A DNA stretch of 64,000 nucleotides from Nitrosospira sp. Nsp2 (GCF_003050965.1 NZ_QAOU01000004.1:1-64000), one strand, 5' to 3'; positions 1-10,122 are shown, numbered from the stretch's first letter. The notes: a model not told the origin generated them from the letters alone. Translations and numbers: made by a program.

Positions 1-95
1 CCAAATTTGTACCACCTCGAGTCGTACCACAGCGACATGTCGTAATCACGTCCTCCCGACTTCGCCGTGCTCGACGTTTCATAGGTTGTTGCCAT
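1..95 (-). CDS. amoC: Ammonia monooxygenase subunit C, N-terminal fragment (runs off the window)
   Basis: Reading leftwards from an ATG at 95, the 31 visible codons begin MATTYETSS and continue into the block [15 protein letters not shown]. That is the conserved N-terminus of AmoC, the multi-spanning membrane subunit of ammonia monooxygenase that oxidises ammonia to hydroxylamine. A strong ribosome site (AGGAGGA) lies 7 bases upstream of the ATG. The rest of the gene, and any amoA and amoB, would lie left of the window. It diverges from lolA. Whether it belongs to an amoCAB operon or is a single amoC copy cannot be decided here. Confidence 0.9.
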   Translation of the reverse strand, partial: MATTYETSSTAKSGGRDYDMSLWYDSRWYKF

Positions 96-595
96 ATTCA
101 TTTCCTCCTGTTACTAATAATGAGAGTACAGAAATAGCTTCCAACGATTGTTGGCGGGCAATACCGCCAGCGATTCTTAGACCGCTCTTAATTATAGCAA
201 GTTCGTGATAATTACAACCCCTTTTTCATCAGGGCTAATATAAGACAGTTGCGTTCTGAAAAAGATCAACTTTAGATCTGGGTGTGGGTTATCAAATAGT
301 GCGATTTACAGCATAACAATCGCTGGCTCCGGCCAACAAAAATGTGAGCTTGAGCCCCGCAATTATTACCTCCATAAAACTTCTTTCAAGACGCCGAGAC
401 GCGTCCACTGGCGTTTTTGTTTGCACGCAGCAAGGTTTTTAATGCCAGCAGGCAAGTGCGGAAGCCGGTAAAATTGCATTAATCTATAGGTACATAACTA
501 TATCGTGCAGCAACTGGGTATTGCCGCTTATCCTGTCACAAACCGTGGGGAAGCCGCTTACTCGTTGCCGCAACATTCTTCTTTCAGGGAACAAC
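96..595. other. Divergent intergenic region between amoC and lolA
   Basis: This 500-base stretch separates the two divergent genes. Apart from the amoC promoter candidate and the lolA ribosome site I see no gene, repeat or RNA structure. Short reading frames here have no ribosome sites and no recognisable content. Confidence 0.6.
191..217 (-). promoter_or_regulatory. Candidate sigma70 promoter for amoC
   Basis: On the minus strand a perfect TATAAT (196-191) is preceded by TTGTAA (217-212) with a short 15-base spacer. It lies about 95 bases upstream of the amoC start, which would leave a leader of roughly 90 nt. The -10 is convincing; the -35 spacing is not ideal. Confidence 0.45.
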
Positions 596-1216
596 ATGAA
601 TTTCGTTAAAAGAAGCTGCATATTACTTTTCTGTTTAGCCAGTTCCATTGCCGAGGCGGGGGCGATCGACAGCCTGAAGAGCTTCATTCAGAACGCTCGT
701 ACGGTCCGCGCGGAATTTTCACAGACAGTTCTGGATAAAAATGCGCGCGTGGTGCAAAAGGGAAGTGGGATCATGCAGTTTGAACGGCCGGGCAAGTTCC
801 GGTGGATTTATGAGAAGCCGTATGAGCAGCTGATCGTCGGTGACGGCGCCCGCATCTGGTTTTACGACCAGGATCTCAACCAGGTTACCGTGCGTAAGCT
901 CGACGCGGCTATTGGCAGCAGCCCGGCCGCTTTGCTTGCGGGTAGCGGCAACATCGAAACGGAATTTGATCTTGAGGAACTCGGTTTACAGGGAGATACG
1001 GAATGGCTTGAGGCAAGACCAAAAGCCAAAGAAAGCACTTTTGAATGGGTTCGCCTGGGTTTCACGCGGAAGGGGGCGTTGAAAGCAATGGAACTCCACG
1101 ACCAGTTTGGGCAGACTACGGTCCTGGTATTTGCTGGCCTCGAACAAAACTCAAGACTTGCGCCGGAATTGTTTAAATTCAATCCGCCCCCTGGTGCGGA
1201 CGTAATCAGTGAGTGA
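596..1216 (+). CDS. lolA: Outer-membrane lipoprotein carrier protein LolA
   Basis: LolA is the periplasmic chaperone that takes lipoproteins released by LolCDE and delivers them to LolB at the outer membrane. The 206-residue product starts with a signal peptide (MNFVKRSC, a hydrophobic stretch, then AEAGA) followed by the family's typical start, where a short helix leads into RAEFSQTV and FERPGKFRWIYEKPYEQLIV. The frame is open further upstream to 521, but the ATG at 596 is chosen because it follows AGGGA at 586-590 and gives a proper signal peptide. It overlaps rarA by 8 bases, and lolA-rarA-serS is a common betaproteobacterial order, so the two are probably co-transcribed. Confidence 0.93.
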   Translation: MNFVKRSCILLFCLASSIAEAGAIDSLKSFIQNARTVRAEFSQTVLDKNARVVQKGSGIMQFERPGKFRWIYEKPYEQLIVGDGARIWFYDQDLNQVTVRKLDAAIGSSPAALLAGSGNIETEFDLEELGLQGDTEWLEARPKAKESTFEWVRLGFTRKGALKAMELHDQFGQTTVLVFAGLEQNSRLAPELFKFNPPPGADVISE

Positions 1217-2522
1217 TTTATTTGAAGGGCCGCAACCGGCTGCGCCCCTTGCGGAACGGCTGCGTCCGCGGGAATTGAAAGATGTGGTCGGACAGCAGCA
1301 CTTGCTTGGTCCTGGCAAGCCGTTACGCCTTGCTTTTGAATCCCGCAAGCTGCATTCGATGATTCTGTGGGGGCCGCCCGGCACTGGCAAGACCACATTG
1401 GCCCGACTCATGGCGGTCGCGTTTGATGCTGAATTTATTGCTCTGTCTGCGGTGTTATCAGGGGTTAAGGATATACGCGAAGCGATTGAGCGCGCACGCG
1501 CCGTACTGCAACAATCCGGCCGGCATACGATCCTGTTCGTGGATGAGGTACACCGCTTCAACAAATCCCAGCAGGACGCCTTCCTGCCCTATGTGGAACA
1601 AGGGCTGGTAACCTTCATCGGGGCCACTACGGAAAATCCTTCATTTGAGGTTAACAACGCGTTGTTGTCGCGTGCGCAGGTGTATGTGCTCACCCCTTTA
1701 TCCGAAAGTGAACTCAACATCCTGTTTGAGCGTGCCGCGGGATTCGTGCTGAAAGAACTGGAGTTCCCGGCCGATGCCAGATCACTATTGATCGGATACG
1801 CAGACGGCGACGCCCGGCGGCTGCTCAATTTTCTGGAGCAGATTCAGACTGCCGCGGCTATTGGCGGAATCAGGACCGTCGGCGTGGATTTTATCCGGAA
1901 CGCGCTTTCTCGCGGTTCTCGCCGGTTTGATAAAGGTGGCGACGAGTTTTACGATCAAATTTCGGCGCTTCATAAATCACTGCGTGGTTCGAATCCCGAT
2001 GCTGCGCTTTACTGGTTGTGCCGAATGTTAGATGGTGGAGCCGATCCGCGCTACATCGCCCGACGGCTTATTCGTGCATCTGTTGAGGACGTTGGTCTTG
2101 CAGATCCGCGCGCCTTGCGCGTAGCGTTGGATGCCTCTGAAACATACGAACGCCTGGGCAGCCCTGAAGGCGAACTGGCGCTGGCGCAGGCCACGGTATA
2201 TCTTTCCTGTTCGCCTAAAAGCAATGCCGCCTACGTTGCCTACACACAAACCCGCGCTTTCATCAGCAGCGATAAATCTCGCCCTGTACCTGAGCATTTA
2301 CGCAATGCGCCCACCCGACTGATGAAGGAGCTGGGCTTCGGCCGAGAATACAGATACGCTCATGACGATCCCGAGGCGTATGCTGCAGGAGAAAATTATT
2401 TCCCAGACGATATGCCAGAGGTTAAATTTTACGAACCGCAGATGCGGGGATTCGAAGGTAAAATAGCGGAAAGGCTTGCGCATCTCCGCGCCCTGGATGA
2501 TCAGGTAAAGAAAAAGCCGTAA
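1209..2522 (+). CDS. rarA: Replication-associated recombination protein A (AAA+ ATPase)
   Basis: RarA (MgsA) is a clamp-loader-like AAA+ ATPase that acts at stalled replication forks with SSB and RecA. The 437-residue product has a Walker A motif GPPGTGKTTL near residue 54, a Walker B VDEVHRFNKSQQDAFLP near 105-120, the sensor-1 region IGATTENPSFEVN, and the C-terminal tetramerisation part ending in an AENYFPDDM-type block. Length and domain order match the family. The start is a GTG inside the end of lolA, implying translational coupling. serS follows after 74 bases. Confidence 0.95.
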   Translation: MSDLFEGPQPAAPLAERLRPRELKDVVGQQHLLGPGKPLRLAFESRKLHSMILWGPPGTGKTTLARLMAVAFDAEFIALSAVLSGVKDIREAIERARAVLQQSGRHTILFVDEVHRFNKSQQDAFLPYVEQGLVTFIGATTENPSFEVNNALLSRAQVYVLTPLSESELNILFERAAGFVLKELEFPADARSLLIGYADGDARRLLNFLEQIQTAAAIGGIRTVGVDFIRNALSRGSRRFDKGGDEFYDQISALHKSLRGSNPDAALYWLCRMLDGGADPRYIARRLIRASVEDVGLADPRALRVALDASETYERLGSPEGELALAQATVYLSCSPKSNAAYVAYTQTRAFISSDKSRPVPEHLRNAPTRLMKELGFGREYRYAHDDPEAYAAGENYFPDDMPEVKFYEPQMRGFEGKIAERLAHLRALDDQVKKKP

Positions 2523-2596
2523 AAGCTAAAGCTATGGACCGCTCAATGGCCGCCCTTTGCATTGGGGGCATTAGGCATGCGATTGTTGGAGTTTAG

Positions 2597-3955
<1,359 letters not shown>

Positions 3956-4004
3956 CGTCTTCCATCACATCCAATGATTCTTATCACAAAGGAGTGTTTC
4001 TATC

Positions 4005-4709
4005 ATGCAGAGCGCAACTGGCGGTGAAGTCGGCGGTGGCACAAGCACGGACACCTCCGTGCTTGAAGCGGAAATACGAAATACTGTTGTCCAGGGAAGC
4101 AATGTTCAGCAGGACGTGCACGACCTGACGATAAGGGCTTTGCGCAAGCAACATCGAGATCACGAATCACTGCGGCATGTTATCTCAGCTGTACTTAAGG
4201 GCGCTCGTGAAGGGGCGGAGCAGAAATTGCAACAGACCCCGGTACAGGCGCAAATGGTGCTGAAATCGACCAGGGACGCGGTGGCCGGTCTGGACGCCGC
4301 GCTGGCGCAACTTGCTGAAGCGTCGAAACTGGCTTTGGAGGAAGCAGCGGGGCGGGCACAGAAGTTCTCGAATGAAGAGCTTATGCGCGTGCGCAAAGAC
4401 CTCGAAAGCATTGAGAGTCTGTTTCTGGAAATATTGCAGAGTTCTGCTTCAACTGCTCAGAAAGCGGTCAGTGAAACGTTGCACGATTTGGCCTTGCACG
4501 CTAAGCGGAATGGAACCGCTGTCGGCGCGCAGCTCAAGGATACCCTTAAGGCTTTTAATCAGCAGATCACTTCAGTTGGACACCAACAACTTGAGGCGGG
4601 CATAGAACTGACCCACGCCATCACCAATCTCATGCGTGAAGTCGCTGCGGATGCTCTCAAGAGCATCGCGGAGCGCGTTAACCCTGACAACAAGTCAGAC
4701 AGAGATTAA
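4005..4709 (+). CDS. Helical protein of unknown function
   Basis: I do not recognise a characterised family; the protein resembles conserved betaproteobacterial hypotheticals of the DUF6781 type. The 234 residues are almost wholly helical, rich in Ala, Leu, Glu, Gln and Lys, with no signal peptide and no strong membrane segment. Heptad-like stretches at about 60-130 and 150-225 suggest a soluble coiled coil or an amphipathic helical protein, reminiscent in composition of phasins or apolipoprotein-like proteins, but no motif ties it to them. A clear AAGGAG lies 10-15 bases before the ATG. It follows serS by 50 bases and could share its transcript. Confidence 0.75.
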   Translation: MQSATGGEVGGGTSTDTSVLEAEIRNTVVQGSNVQQDVHDLTIRALRKQHRDHESLRHVISAVLKGAREGAEQKLQQTPVQAQMVLKSTRDAVAGLDAALAQLAEASKLALEEAAGRAQKFSNEELMRVRKDLESIESLFLEILQSSASTAQKAVSETLHDLALHAKRNGTAVGAQLKDTLKAFNQQITSVGHQQLEAGIELTHAITNLMREVAADALKSIAERVNPDNKSDRD

Positions 4710-4892
4710 TACAGCGCTCTTAGTCTCAAGCAGGGGAAGAGAGAGGGCAGCCAGCGGGTTTGCTGCCACAAGCGGTGCTATATTTCACCGCCGAAGCCTG
4801 CTGTTGCGGCGGATTGGCGTATGGTCGGGGCAGATCGCGGCTATTACATGACAAAGAGACGCACCGTTGAATCTCGTCCTCGCGAGAACCGA

Positions 4893-5465
4893 TCAGATGC
4901 TGCATCCGTCCTCGTCACATGCGGCATTTCCCGCATCCGTCCCCGGGTCTGCCGTCACGTCAGGCGCTTCGTCCGTTTCTTCGGAAAGCAGGGCGCCAAT
5001 GGAAAAGCCTAGCGTTAGGTCGCTTACGTGACCGAATTTATGCAAGCGAATGCGCCCTCCCTTATCGATCAGAACAAGGCTTGGCGTTCCTTGCATTTGG
5101 TAAGCGCGCATCGTGAGGGGTACGCCTTGTGCCGGGCCATCGTACTTATCAATCCCGATAGGAAAGCGCAGTCTATATTCGTATACAAATACCTCAAGCG
5201 CGTCACGACCCATGACTTCATGATGTTCAAAAACAGTATGCATTCCGATCACCGCAACCCGGTTCGGATCGAATTCCTGGGATATTCGCTGTGCCTGGGG
5301 AATTCCCATCTGTATGCAACCCGGACAGAAAATCTGAAAGGTATGCAACACAACCACTTTGCCGCGTAGCGAATCAAGAGTTATAGGCTGAGGAGTATTA
5401 AGCCAGCCTGATGTCTGCAACTCGGGAGCCATGCTTGCCCTGAGGGCATCTTTGGTTTCCTTCAT
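4893..5465 (-). CDS. Thioredoxin-fold (redoxin/TlpA-like) protein with CPGC active site
   Basis: The 190-residue protein carries an AhpC/TSA or TlpA-like fold: the strand KVVVLHTF leads into FCPGC (Cys47 and Cys50), and QGTPSLVLIDKGGRIRLHKFG supplies the cis-proline and the following strands. There is no signal peptide, so it appears cytoplasmic. The C-terminus is acidic and contains two further cysteines (NAACDEDGCSI). The pair CPGC, instead of CGPC, is unusual and should shift the redox potential. It lies downstream of the P460 gene and its terminator on the same strand. The substrate is unknown. Confidence 0.8.
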   Translation of the reverse strand: MKETKDALRASMAPELQTSGWLNTPQPITLDSLRGKVVVLHTFQIFCPGCIQMGIPQAQRISQEFDPNRVAVIGMHTVFEHHEVMGRDALEVFVYEYRLRFPIGIDKYDGPAQGVPLTMRAYQMQGTPSLVLIDKGGRIRLHKFGHVSDLTLGFSIGALLSEETDEAPDVTADPGTDAGNAACDEDGCSI

Positions 5466-5495
5466 TCTGATATCCTGAAAAGAAAAAGATGGATG

Positions 5496-5541
5496 AAAAA
5501 AAGCACCCGGCCTTGAGCGGGTTGAGCATCAAGTCGGGTGC
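5496..5541 (-). terminator. Intrinsic terminator behind the cytochrome P460 gene
   Basis: On the minus strand a hairpin with arms GCACCCGACTTGA and TCAAGGCCGGGTGC (one mismatched step) is followed by seven T residues. It sits between the P460 stop and the thioredoxin-like gene, only about 30 bases before that gene's start, so it probably separates or attenuates the two. Confidence 0.7.
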
Positions 5542-5635
5542 AGGTACCTAAGGCAGAGAAGGTCGCGCGCTTTCGGAACTACCACGCCTACCACACGCGC
5601 AGGCTTCTCGCCCGTATCGTTCTTTCCCGTTCCTG

Positions 5636-6235
5636 TTATTTGGGCTTGCCCGCGGCTTTTGCCGCGCGCAGCACGGGATAGTGTTGGGTGAAGACCATGT
5701 CTTCAGCGGCGTTGGCCTTGTGGCAGGCCGCGCACGCGTCGTCCCGCTGCGCCGCGGCGCTTGACTTATCATCAAAGCCGAAATAGGCCCAGTTGTTGGG
5801 CTTGTCCGCAAACCGCTTCTTGTCCTTGACTGTTGCCGCGATACCGAGAAATTCCCCTTGGAAGTATCCATTGCCACTTGCCGAGCTCTTCGTGCCAACG
5901 CTGGCCAATTCCTTCACAATAATCGTGCCGCTCCGGAATACCCCGGTCTTTTTATAATGAGCCCAGCTAGCAGGATCGATGTAAACATTATGAAATTCCG
6001 GGAACGCGGGTTTCCCGTCATTCATGTCGTTCGGCGTGACCTGGGCGCCAACGAAAATCCATTCTCTGTAATCGGTCGGTCGAACCAGGTCGCCGACGTT
6101 ATTGAATATCGCATACTCCTTGCCGGGGTGGGAATCGCTATGATCGGAGGCCGTAGCCGTCTGTGCATGCATCCCCGAGACCCCGGCCAGAAGCAGGGTT
6201 AAAAATATTCTTTTTAAAACCTGTTGTTTCAACAA
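5636..6235 (-). CDS. cytL: Cytochrome P460 (periplasmic mono-haem hydroxylamine-oxidising protein)
   Basis: Cytochrome P460 of ammonia oxidisers turns hydroxylamine and nitric oxide into nitrous oxide using a c-type haem cross-linked to a lysine. The 199-residue product has a Sec signal peptide (MLKQQVLKRIFLTLLLAG, then TATA-SDHS) and the family sequence: YREWIFVGAQVTPNDMNDG, NVYIDPASWAHYKKTGVFRSGT, GNGYFQG, and the haem site CAACH at residues 168-172 followed by DMVFTQHYPVLRAAK. The cross-linking lysine is expected in or near HYKKTG. The start is a TTG with AGGGGG about 8 bases upstream. It has its own promoter and terminator, so it is probably monocistronic. Confidence 0.92.
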   Translation of the reverse strand: MLKQQVLKRIFLTLLLAGVSGMHAQTATASDHSDSHPGKEYAIFNNVGDLVRPTDYREWIFVGAQVTPNDMNDGKPAFPEFHNVYIDPASWAHYKKTGVFRSGTIIVKELASVGTKSSASGNGYFQGEFLGIAATVKDKKRFADKPNNWAYFGFDDKSSAAAQRDDACAACHKANAAEDMVFTQHYPVLRAAKAAGKPK

Positions 6236-6296
6236 TATCGCAACCCCCTAATTAATAACCAAAATCCCAGTAGCTTTATCATAGCGATGCGATGCC

Positions 6297-6326
6297 ATAA
6301 TAGACAAAACTCGGCCGTTTCGTCAA
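6297..6326 (-). promoter_or_regulatory. Sigma70 promoter for cytochrome P460
   Basis: On the minus strand TTGACG (6326-6321) and TATTAT (6302-6297) are separated by 18 bases, and lie about 60 bases upstream of the P460 start. Both hexamers are close to consensus. Confidence 0.65.
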
Positions 6327-7009
6327 GGCGGTTTGCCCGGCGACTGCTTCAGGCACCATCTAAGGAGCAAGGTTTGGGTGTTCTGGCTCAATTACTTGTG
6401 AACTTTCCGCGCTACTGAGCCAAAGGTTTTACCAATAAGGCGGCGAAATGCCCCAGAAATGTAGCAACGCGCTCCCGGTTGTGTATCGCCTTGCGTCAGC
6501 GTGCGGTCGGGGCAAAGTTCCAGCTGTTTTTCATGTCCGGTTGGTTCGGTACCACCTCACTCCCCTGGTCCTCTGAAACTGCAGTCCAACGATACGAACG
6601 CCCGTTTACGGGGAGGCGGGGTGGGACATGACGCACGGTTAATTTTTCGTTCCCGGACGATCTTACCCATAATTCCATTAGGGTAAAATCACCACGTTTT
6701 CAAGAGGGAAAAATACCGCTTTTTAGAATAGGGGCATTATTAATTTTGATTAATAAAGATGGTGTTCTTTCTTGTACGGCTAATTTTGCTGTGATAGAAT
6801 TCCGGCCTGTTTTGGTAGGGGCTCACGGGTCAAATAACTAAAACGAATAACGAAGAAAAGAGGGAAAAGCGGAAGCAGCCGAAGCTGTAAACGAGGACTA
6901 ATAAGTGCCTGAATCAGGCGAGATACATGGGTTTCAGGCGAATTCCGATTTTATGCGATTTGCGATTTTTACCGGATTCAGCAATCAGAGTGCATAAATA
7001 GGATTAATT
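6327..7009. other. Non-coding region upstream of the cytochrome oxidase operon
   Basis: No convincing gene lies here; the short frames near 6224-6418 and 6496-6686 lack ribosome sites and resemble nothing. It is AT-rich from 6700 on. It holds the candidate promoter at 6772-6800 and a 13-base perfect palindrome GCCTGAATCAGGC at 6907-6919 inside the presumed leader. Confidence 0.55.
6772..6800 (+). promoter_or_regulatory. Candidate sigma70 promoter of the cytochrome oxidase operon
   Basis: TTGTAC at 6772-6777 and TAGAAT at 6795-6800 are spaced by exactly 17 bases. It points towards coxB but lies about 570 bases upstream, implying either a long leader, a small upstream gene, or a second promoter nearer coxB that I could not pick out. 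Confidence 0.5.
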
Positions 7010-7090
7010 GTGTCAGCGGATGTTGTAGTCGTGGTCTCCAACTTCGTATTACTTTTCGTGGGATGGGGAATCCGATTTTTTAGCTGTTGA
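7010..7090 (+). CDS. Candidate 26-residue single-span membrane peptide in the cox leader
   Basis: A GTG at 7010 opens a 26-codon frame ending in TGA at 7090. AGGA lies 6 bases before the GTG, a normal spacing. The predicted peptide begins MSADVVVVVSNFVLLFVGWG and ends IRFFSC: one hydrophobic helix with positive charge only after it. It lies between the candidate promoter and coxB on the same strand. Small single-span subunits or assembly peptides are common with haem-copper oxidases, but I know no family that matches. It may be a chance frame. Confidence 0.25.
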   Translation: MSADVVVVVSNFVLLFVGWGIRFFSC

Positions 7091-7371
7091 TGATGGTTGC
7101 GCATATTTTTTTTTTAGTTGAAACTTTGAACTTATGGAAATGCGTTTATTCTTAGCGTTTGGTATTCACATAAGCCCATAGAATAACACAATTAACGACA
7201 TTCGCAACGTGGTTATTTTTGCGTCTGACATGAAGAACGGCCGCGCCGAATCAGCAGTTCGGAGGAATCGGAGGCGACCGGAAAGTCAGTCAGTCCAAGA
7301 GGGCCGGTCAATATCGTGGAATTTGGATTTAGTGGCTCGTACTGTAATCAGTAATCAAGTTGGGGGGAAAT

Positions 7372-8511
7372 ATGAGCAGTAAAGCAGCAGCAAGAATAGT
7401 GGGGGTAGTGACGGCTGGGCTGTATAGCGGGCTGGGGATGGCGGCGACGCCCGATCCCTACCAGTTGAACCTGCCCGAACCGCAATCGGTTATTGCGCAG
7501 CAGATATATGACCAGCACACAATGCTGTTATGGATCTGCCTCGTGATATTCGTCGGCGTGTTTGGGGTAATGTTTTACTCCGTGTTGAAGCACCGCAAGT
7601 CGCTGGGTTACCCGGCTGCAAACTTCCATCACAGCACCACGGTCGAGATCATCTGGACCATCATTCCCATCTTCATTTTGGTTGGCATGGCCTACCCTGC
7701 TACCAAGACCATCATTGCCATGAAAGACACCTCCAGCCCGGACATCACCATCAAGGCGACGGGATATCAGTGGAAGTGGGGCTACGACTACCTGACGGGT
7801 GAAGGGGAGGGGATCAGCTTTCTGAGCAGTCTTGCCACCCCCAAGGCGCAAATCGAGAATGCCGCACCCAAGGGCGAGAATTACCTGCTGGAAGTTGACA
7901 ACCGCGTGGTGGTGCCGGTGGGCAAGAAGGTACGCGTACTTCTGACTGCCAACGACGTGATCCACGCCTGGTGGGTACCAGCGCTGGGCGTGAAGCAGGA
8001 CGCCATTCCCGGCTTCATTCGCGATGTCTGGTTCACGGCGGACAGGCCCGGCACGTATCGCGGGCAGTGCGCCGAACTATGCGGCAAGGAGCATGGCTTC
8101 ATGCCGATTATCGTGGAAGCGGTGGAGCCGGCAAAGTATGCCCAATGGGTGAGCGAGCAGAAGACCAAATTGGCGGCGGCGACGGTGGATGTCAACAAGG
8201 AATTCACGATGGATGAGTTGAAAGCCGAAGGCGAGAAGGCTTACGCTGCCAACTGCGTGGCCTGTCACCAAGCCAACGGCAAGGGCATACCCGGCACATT
8301 TGCGGCGCTGGACGGCTCCAAGATCGCGACGGGGCCCAAGGCCGAGCATATCAACATCGTCATGAATGGCAAGGCTGGCACGGCGATGGCGGCATTCAAG
8401 CACCTGTCGGACGTGCAAATCGCGGCGGTGGTCACCTATGAGCGCAATGCCTGGGGCAATACGGCAGGCGATCTGGTGCAACCATCCGAAATCAACCAGT
8501 TAAGAAAATAG
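7372..8511 (+). CDS. coxB: Cytochrome c oxidase subunit II with fused C-terminal cytochrome c (caa3-like)
   Basis: Subunit II receives electrons from cytochrome c at its binuclear CuA centre. The 379-residue precursor has a signal peptide, two membrane helices (about 40-60 and 80-105), and a CuA cupredoxin domain with Cys233, Cys237, His241 and Met244 in CAELCGKEHGFM. An additional class I cytochrome c domain follows, with CVACH at about residue 295 and a late Met in GTAMAAF. The frame is open from a TTG at 7360, but the ATG at 7372 follows GGGGGGA at the right distance. First gene of an operon with coxA 15 bases downstream. Confidence 0.97.
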   Translation: MSSKAAARIVGVVTAGLYSGLGMAATPDPYQLNLPEPQSVIAQQIYDQHTMLLWICLVIFVGVFGVMFYSVLKHRKSLGYPAANFHHSTTVEIIWTIIPIFILVGMAYPATKTIIAMKDTSSPDITIKATGYQWKWGYDYLTGEGEGISFLSSLATPKAQIENAAPKGENYLLEVDNRVVVPVGKKVRVLLTANDVIHAWWVPALGVKQDAIPGFIRDVWFTADRPGTYRGQCAELCGKEHGFMPIIVEAVEPAKYAQWVSEQKTKLAAATVDVNKEFTMDELKAEGEKAYAANCVACHQANGKGIPGTFAALDGSKIATGPKAEHINIVMNGKAGTAMAAFKHLSDVQIAAVVTYERNAWGNTAGDLVQPSEINQLRK

Positions 8512-8526
8512 CATCAGGAGGAAATC

Positions 8527-10110
8527 ATGGCAGCAGTAGATCACGATATAGGACATCACGACGACCACGACCATCATCCGACTGGCTTGATGCGCTGGGT
8601 GGGCGCCACCAACCACAAAGACATTGGCACGATGTATCTGTGGTTTAGCTTCATCATGTTCCTGAGCGGGGGCGTGATGGCGCTGACTATTCGGGCCGAG
8701 CTGTTCCAGCCGGGATTGCAGATCGTTCAACCCGAGTTTTTTAACCAGCTGACTACAATGCATGGCCTGGTGATGGTGTTTGGAGCCATCATGCCGGCGT
8801 TCGTAGGCTTCGCCAACTGGCAGGTTCCGATGATGGTCGGAGCGCCGGACATGGCCTTCGCGCGCATGAACAACTGGAGTTTCTGGCTGCTGCCGCCGGC
8901 GGCGCTGCTGCTCATGAGCTCGTTCTTTGTACCTGGGGGCGCACCAGCAGGCGGCTGGACGATTTATCCGCCATTGTCTGTACAAATGGGCATGGGCATG
9001 GATATGGCCATCTTTGCGCTCCACATAATGGGTGCTTCCTCCATCATGGGCTCAATCAACATCATCACCACCATTCTCAACCTGCGGGCGCCGGGAATGA
9101 CCCTGATGAAAATGCCCTTGTTCGTCTGGACCTGGCTGATCACAGCCTATCTGCTGGTCATGGTGATGCCGGTACTGGCCGGAGCGGTAACCATGCTGCT
9201 GACGGACCGGAACTTTGGCACCAACTTCTTTAACGCGGCCGGCGGCGGCGACCCGGTGATGTTCCAGCATATATTCTGGTTCTTTGGTCACCCGGAAGTC
9301 TACATCATGATCCTGCCCGCATTTGGCATCGTGTCGGAAATTATCCCCACGTTTGCGCGCAAGCCTCTGTTCGGGTATTCATCAATGGTGTACGCCACGG
9401 CATCCATCGCGATTCTGTCCTGCATCGTCTGGGCGCATCACATGTTTACTGCTGGCATGCCGGTCACTGGCCAGCTGTTTTTCATGTATGCCACTATGCT
9501 GATTGCGGTGCCGACCGGCGTGAAGGTGTTTAACTGGACCGCAACCATGTGGCGAGGTTCCATGACTTTCGAGACGCCCATGCTGTTTGCCATCGGTTTT
9601 ATTTTCCTGTTTACCATCGGCGGCTTAAGTGGCGTGATATGCGCGATCGTGCCGATCGATATTCAAGTACAGGACACCTATTACGTAATCGCGCACTTTC
9701 ACTATGTGCTGGTCTCGGGCGCGTTGTTCTCGATCTTCGGTGGGGTTTACTACTGGATACCGAAATGGACCGGGCACATGTATGACGAGACCCTGGGCAA
9801 GTGGCATTTCTGGTTGTCAATGTTCTTCTTCAACCTCACCTTCTTCGTCCAGCATTTCCTGGGCTTGGCAGGAATGCCACGCCGTATTCCCGACTATGCG
9901 CTGCAGTTTGCCGATTTCAACATGATTTCCAGTATCGGCGCCTTCGGCTTCGGGTTTACTCAGCTCCTGTTCCTCTACGTGGTTTTGAAGTGCATCCGCG
10001 GTGGCGTAAAAGCACCGGCCAAACCGTGGGAAGGAGCAAAGACGCTCGAATGGACATTGCCTTCGCCCGCTCCCTATCACAGCTTTACGACCCCTCCAAT
10101 TGTTAAGTAG
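8527..10110 (+). CDS. coxA: Cytochrome c oxidase subunit I (A1-type)
   Basis: Catalytic subunit reducing oxygen to water and pumping protons. The 527 residues form 12 membrane helices. The low-spin haem ligand lies in TMHGLVM (His79), the CuB and cross-link site in GHPEVY (His255, Glu257, Tyr259), the CuB histidines in WAHHMF, the K-channel lysine in PTGVKVF, and the haem a3 and second haem a ligands in AHFHYVL. The Glu in HPEVY marks the A1 subtype. The N-terminus is unusually His/Asp-rich (DHDIGHHDDHDHH). The start has AGGAGG upstream. Confidence 0.98.
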   Translation: MAAVDHDIGHHDDHDHHPTGLMRWVGATNHKDIGTMYLWFSFIMFLSGGVMALTIRAELFQPGLQIVQPEFFNQLTTMHGLVMVFGAIMPAFVGFANWQVPMMVGAPDMAFARMNNWSFWLLPPAALLLMSSFFVPGGAPAGGWTIYPPLSVQMGMGMDMAIFALHIMGASSIMGSINIITTILNLRAPGMTLMKMPLFVWTWLITAYLLVMVMPVLAGAVTMLLTDRNFGTNFFNAAGGGDPVMFQHIFWFFGHPEVYIMILPAFGIVSEIIPTFARKPLFGYSSMVYATASIAILSCIVWAHHMFTAGMPVTGQLFFMYATMLIAVPTGVKVFNWTATMWRGSMTFETPMLFAIGFIFLFTIGGLSGVICAIVPIDIQVQDTYYVIAHFHYVLVSGALFSIFGGVYYWIPKWTGHMYDETLGKWHFWLSMFFFNLTFFVQHFLGLAGMPRRIPDYALQFADFNMISSIGAFGFGFTQLLFLYVVLKCIRGGVKAPAKPWEGAKTLEWTLPSPAPYHSFTTPPIVK

Positions 10111-10122
10111 CAAGGGTTGATA

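Noticed and set aside
7528-8481. Long minus-strand frames opposite coxB (145, 108 and 134 codons)
   Set aside because: They are antisense shadows of a GC-rich conserved gene, with no ribosome sites and no family resemblance.
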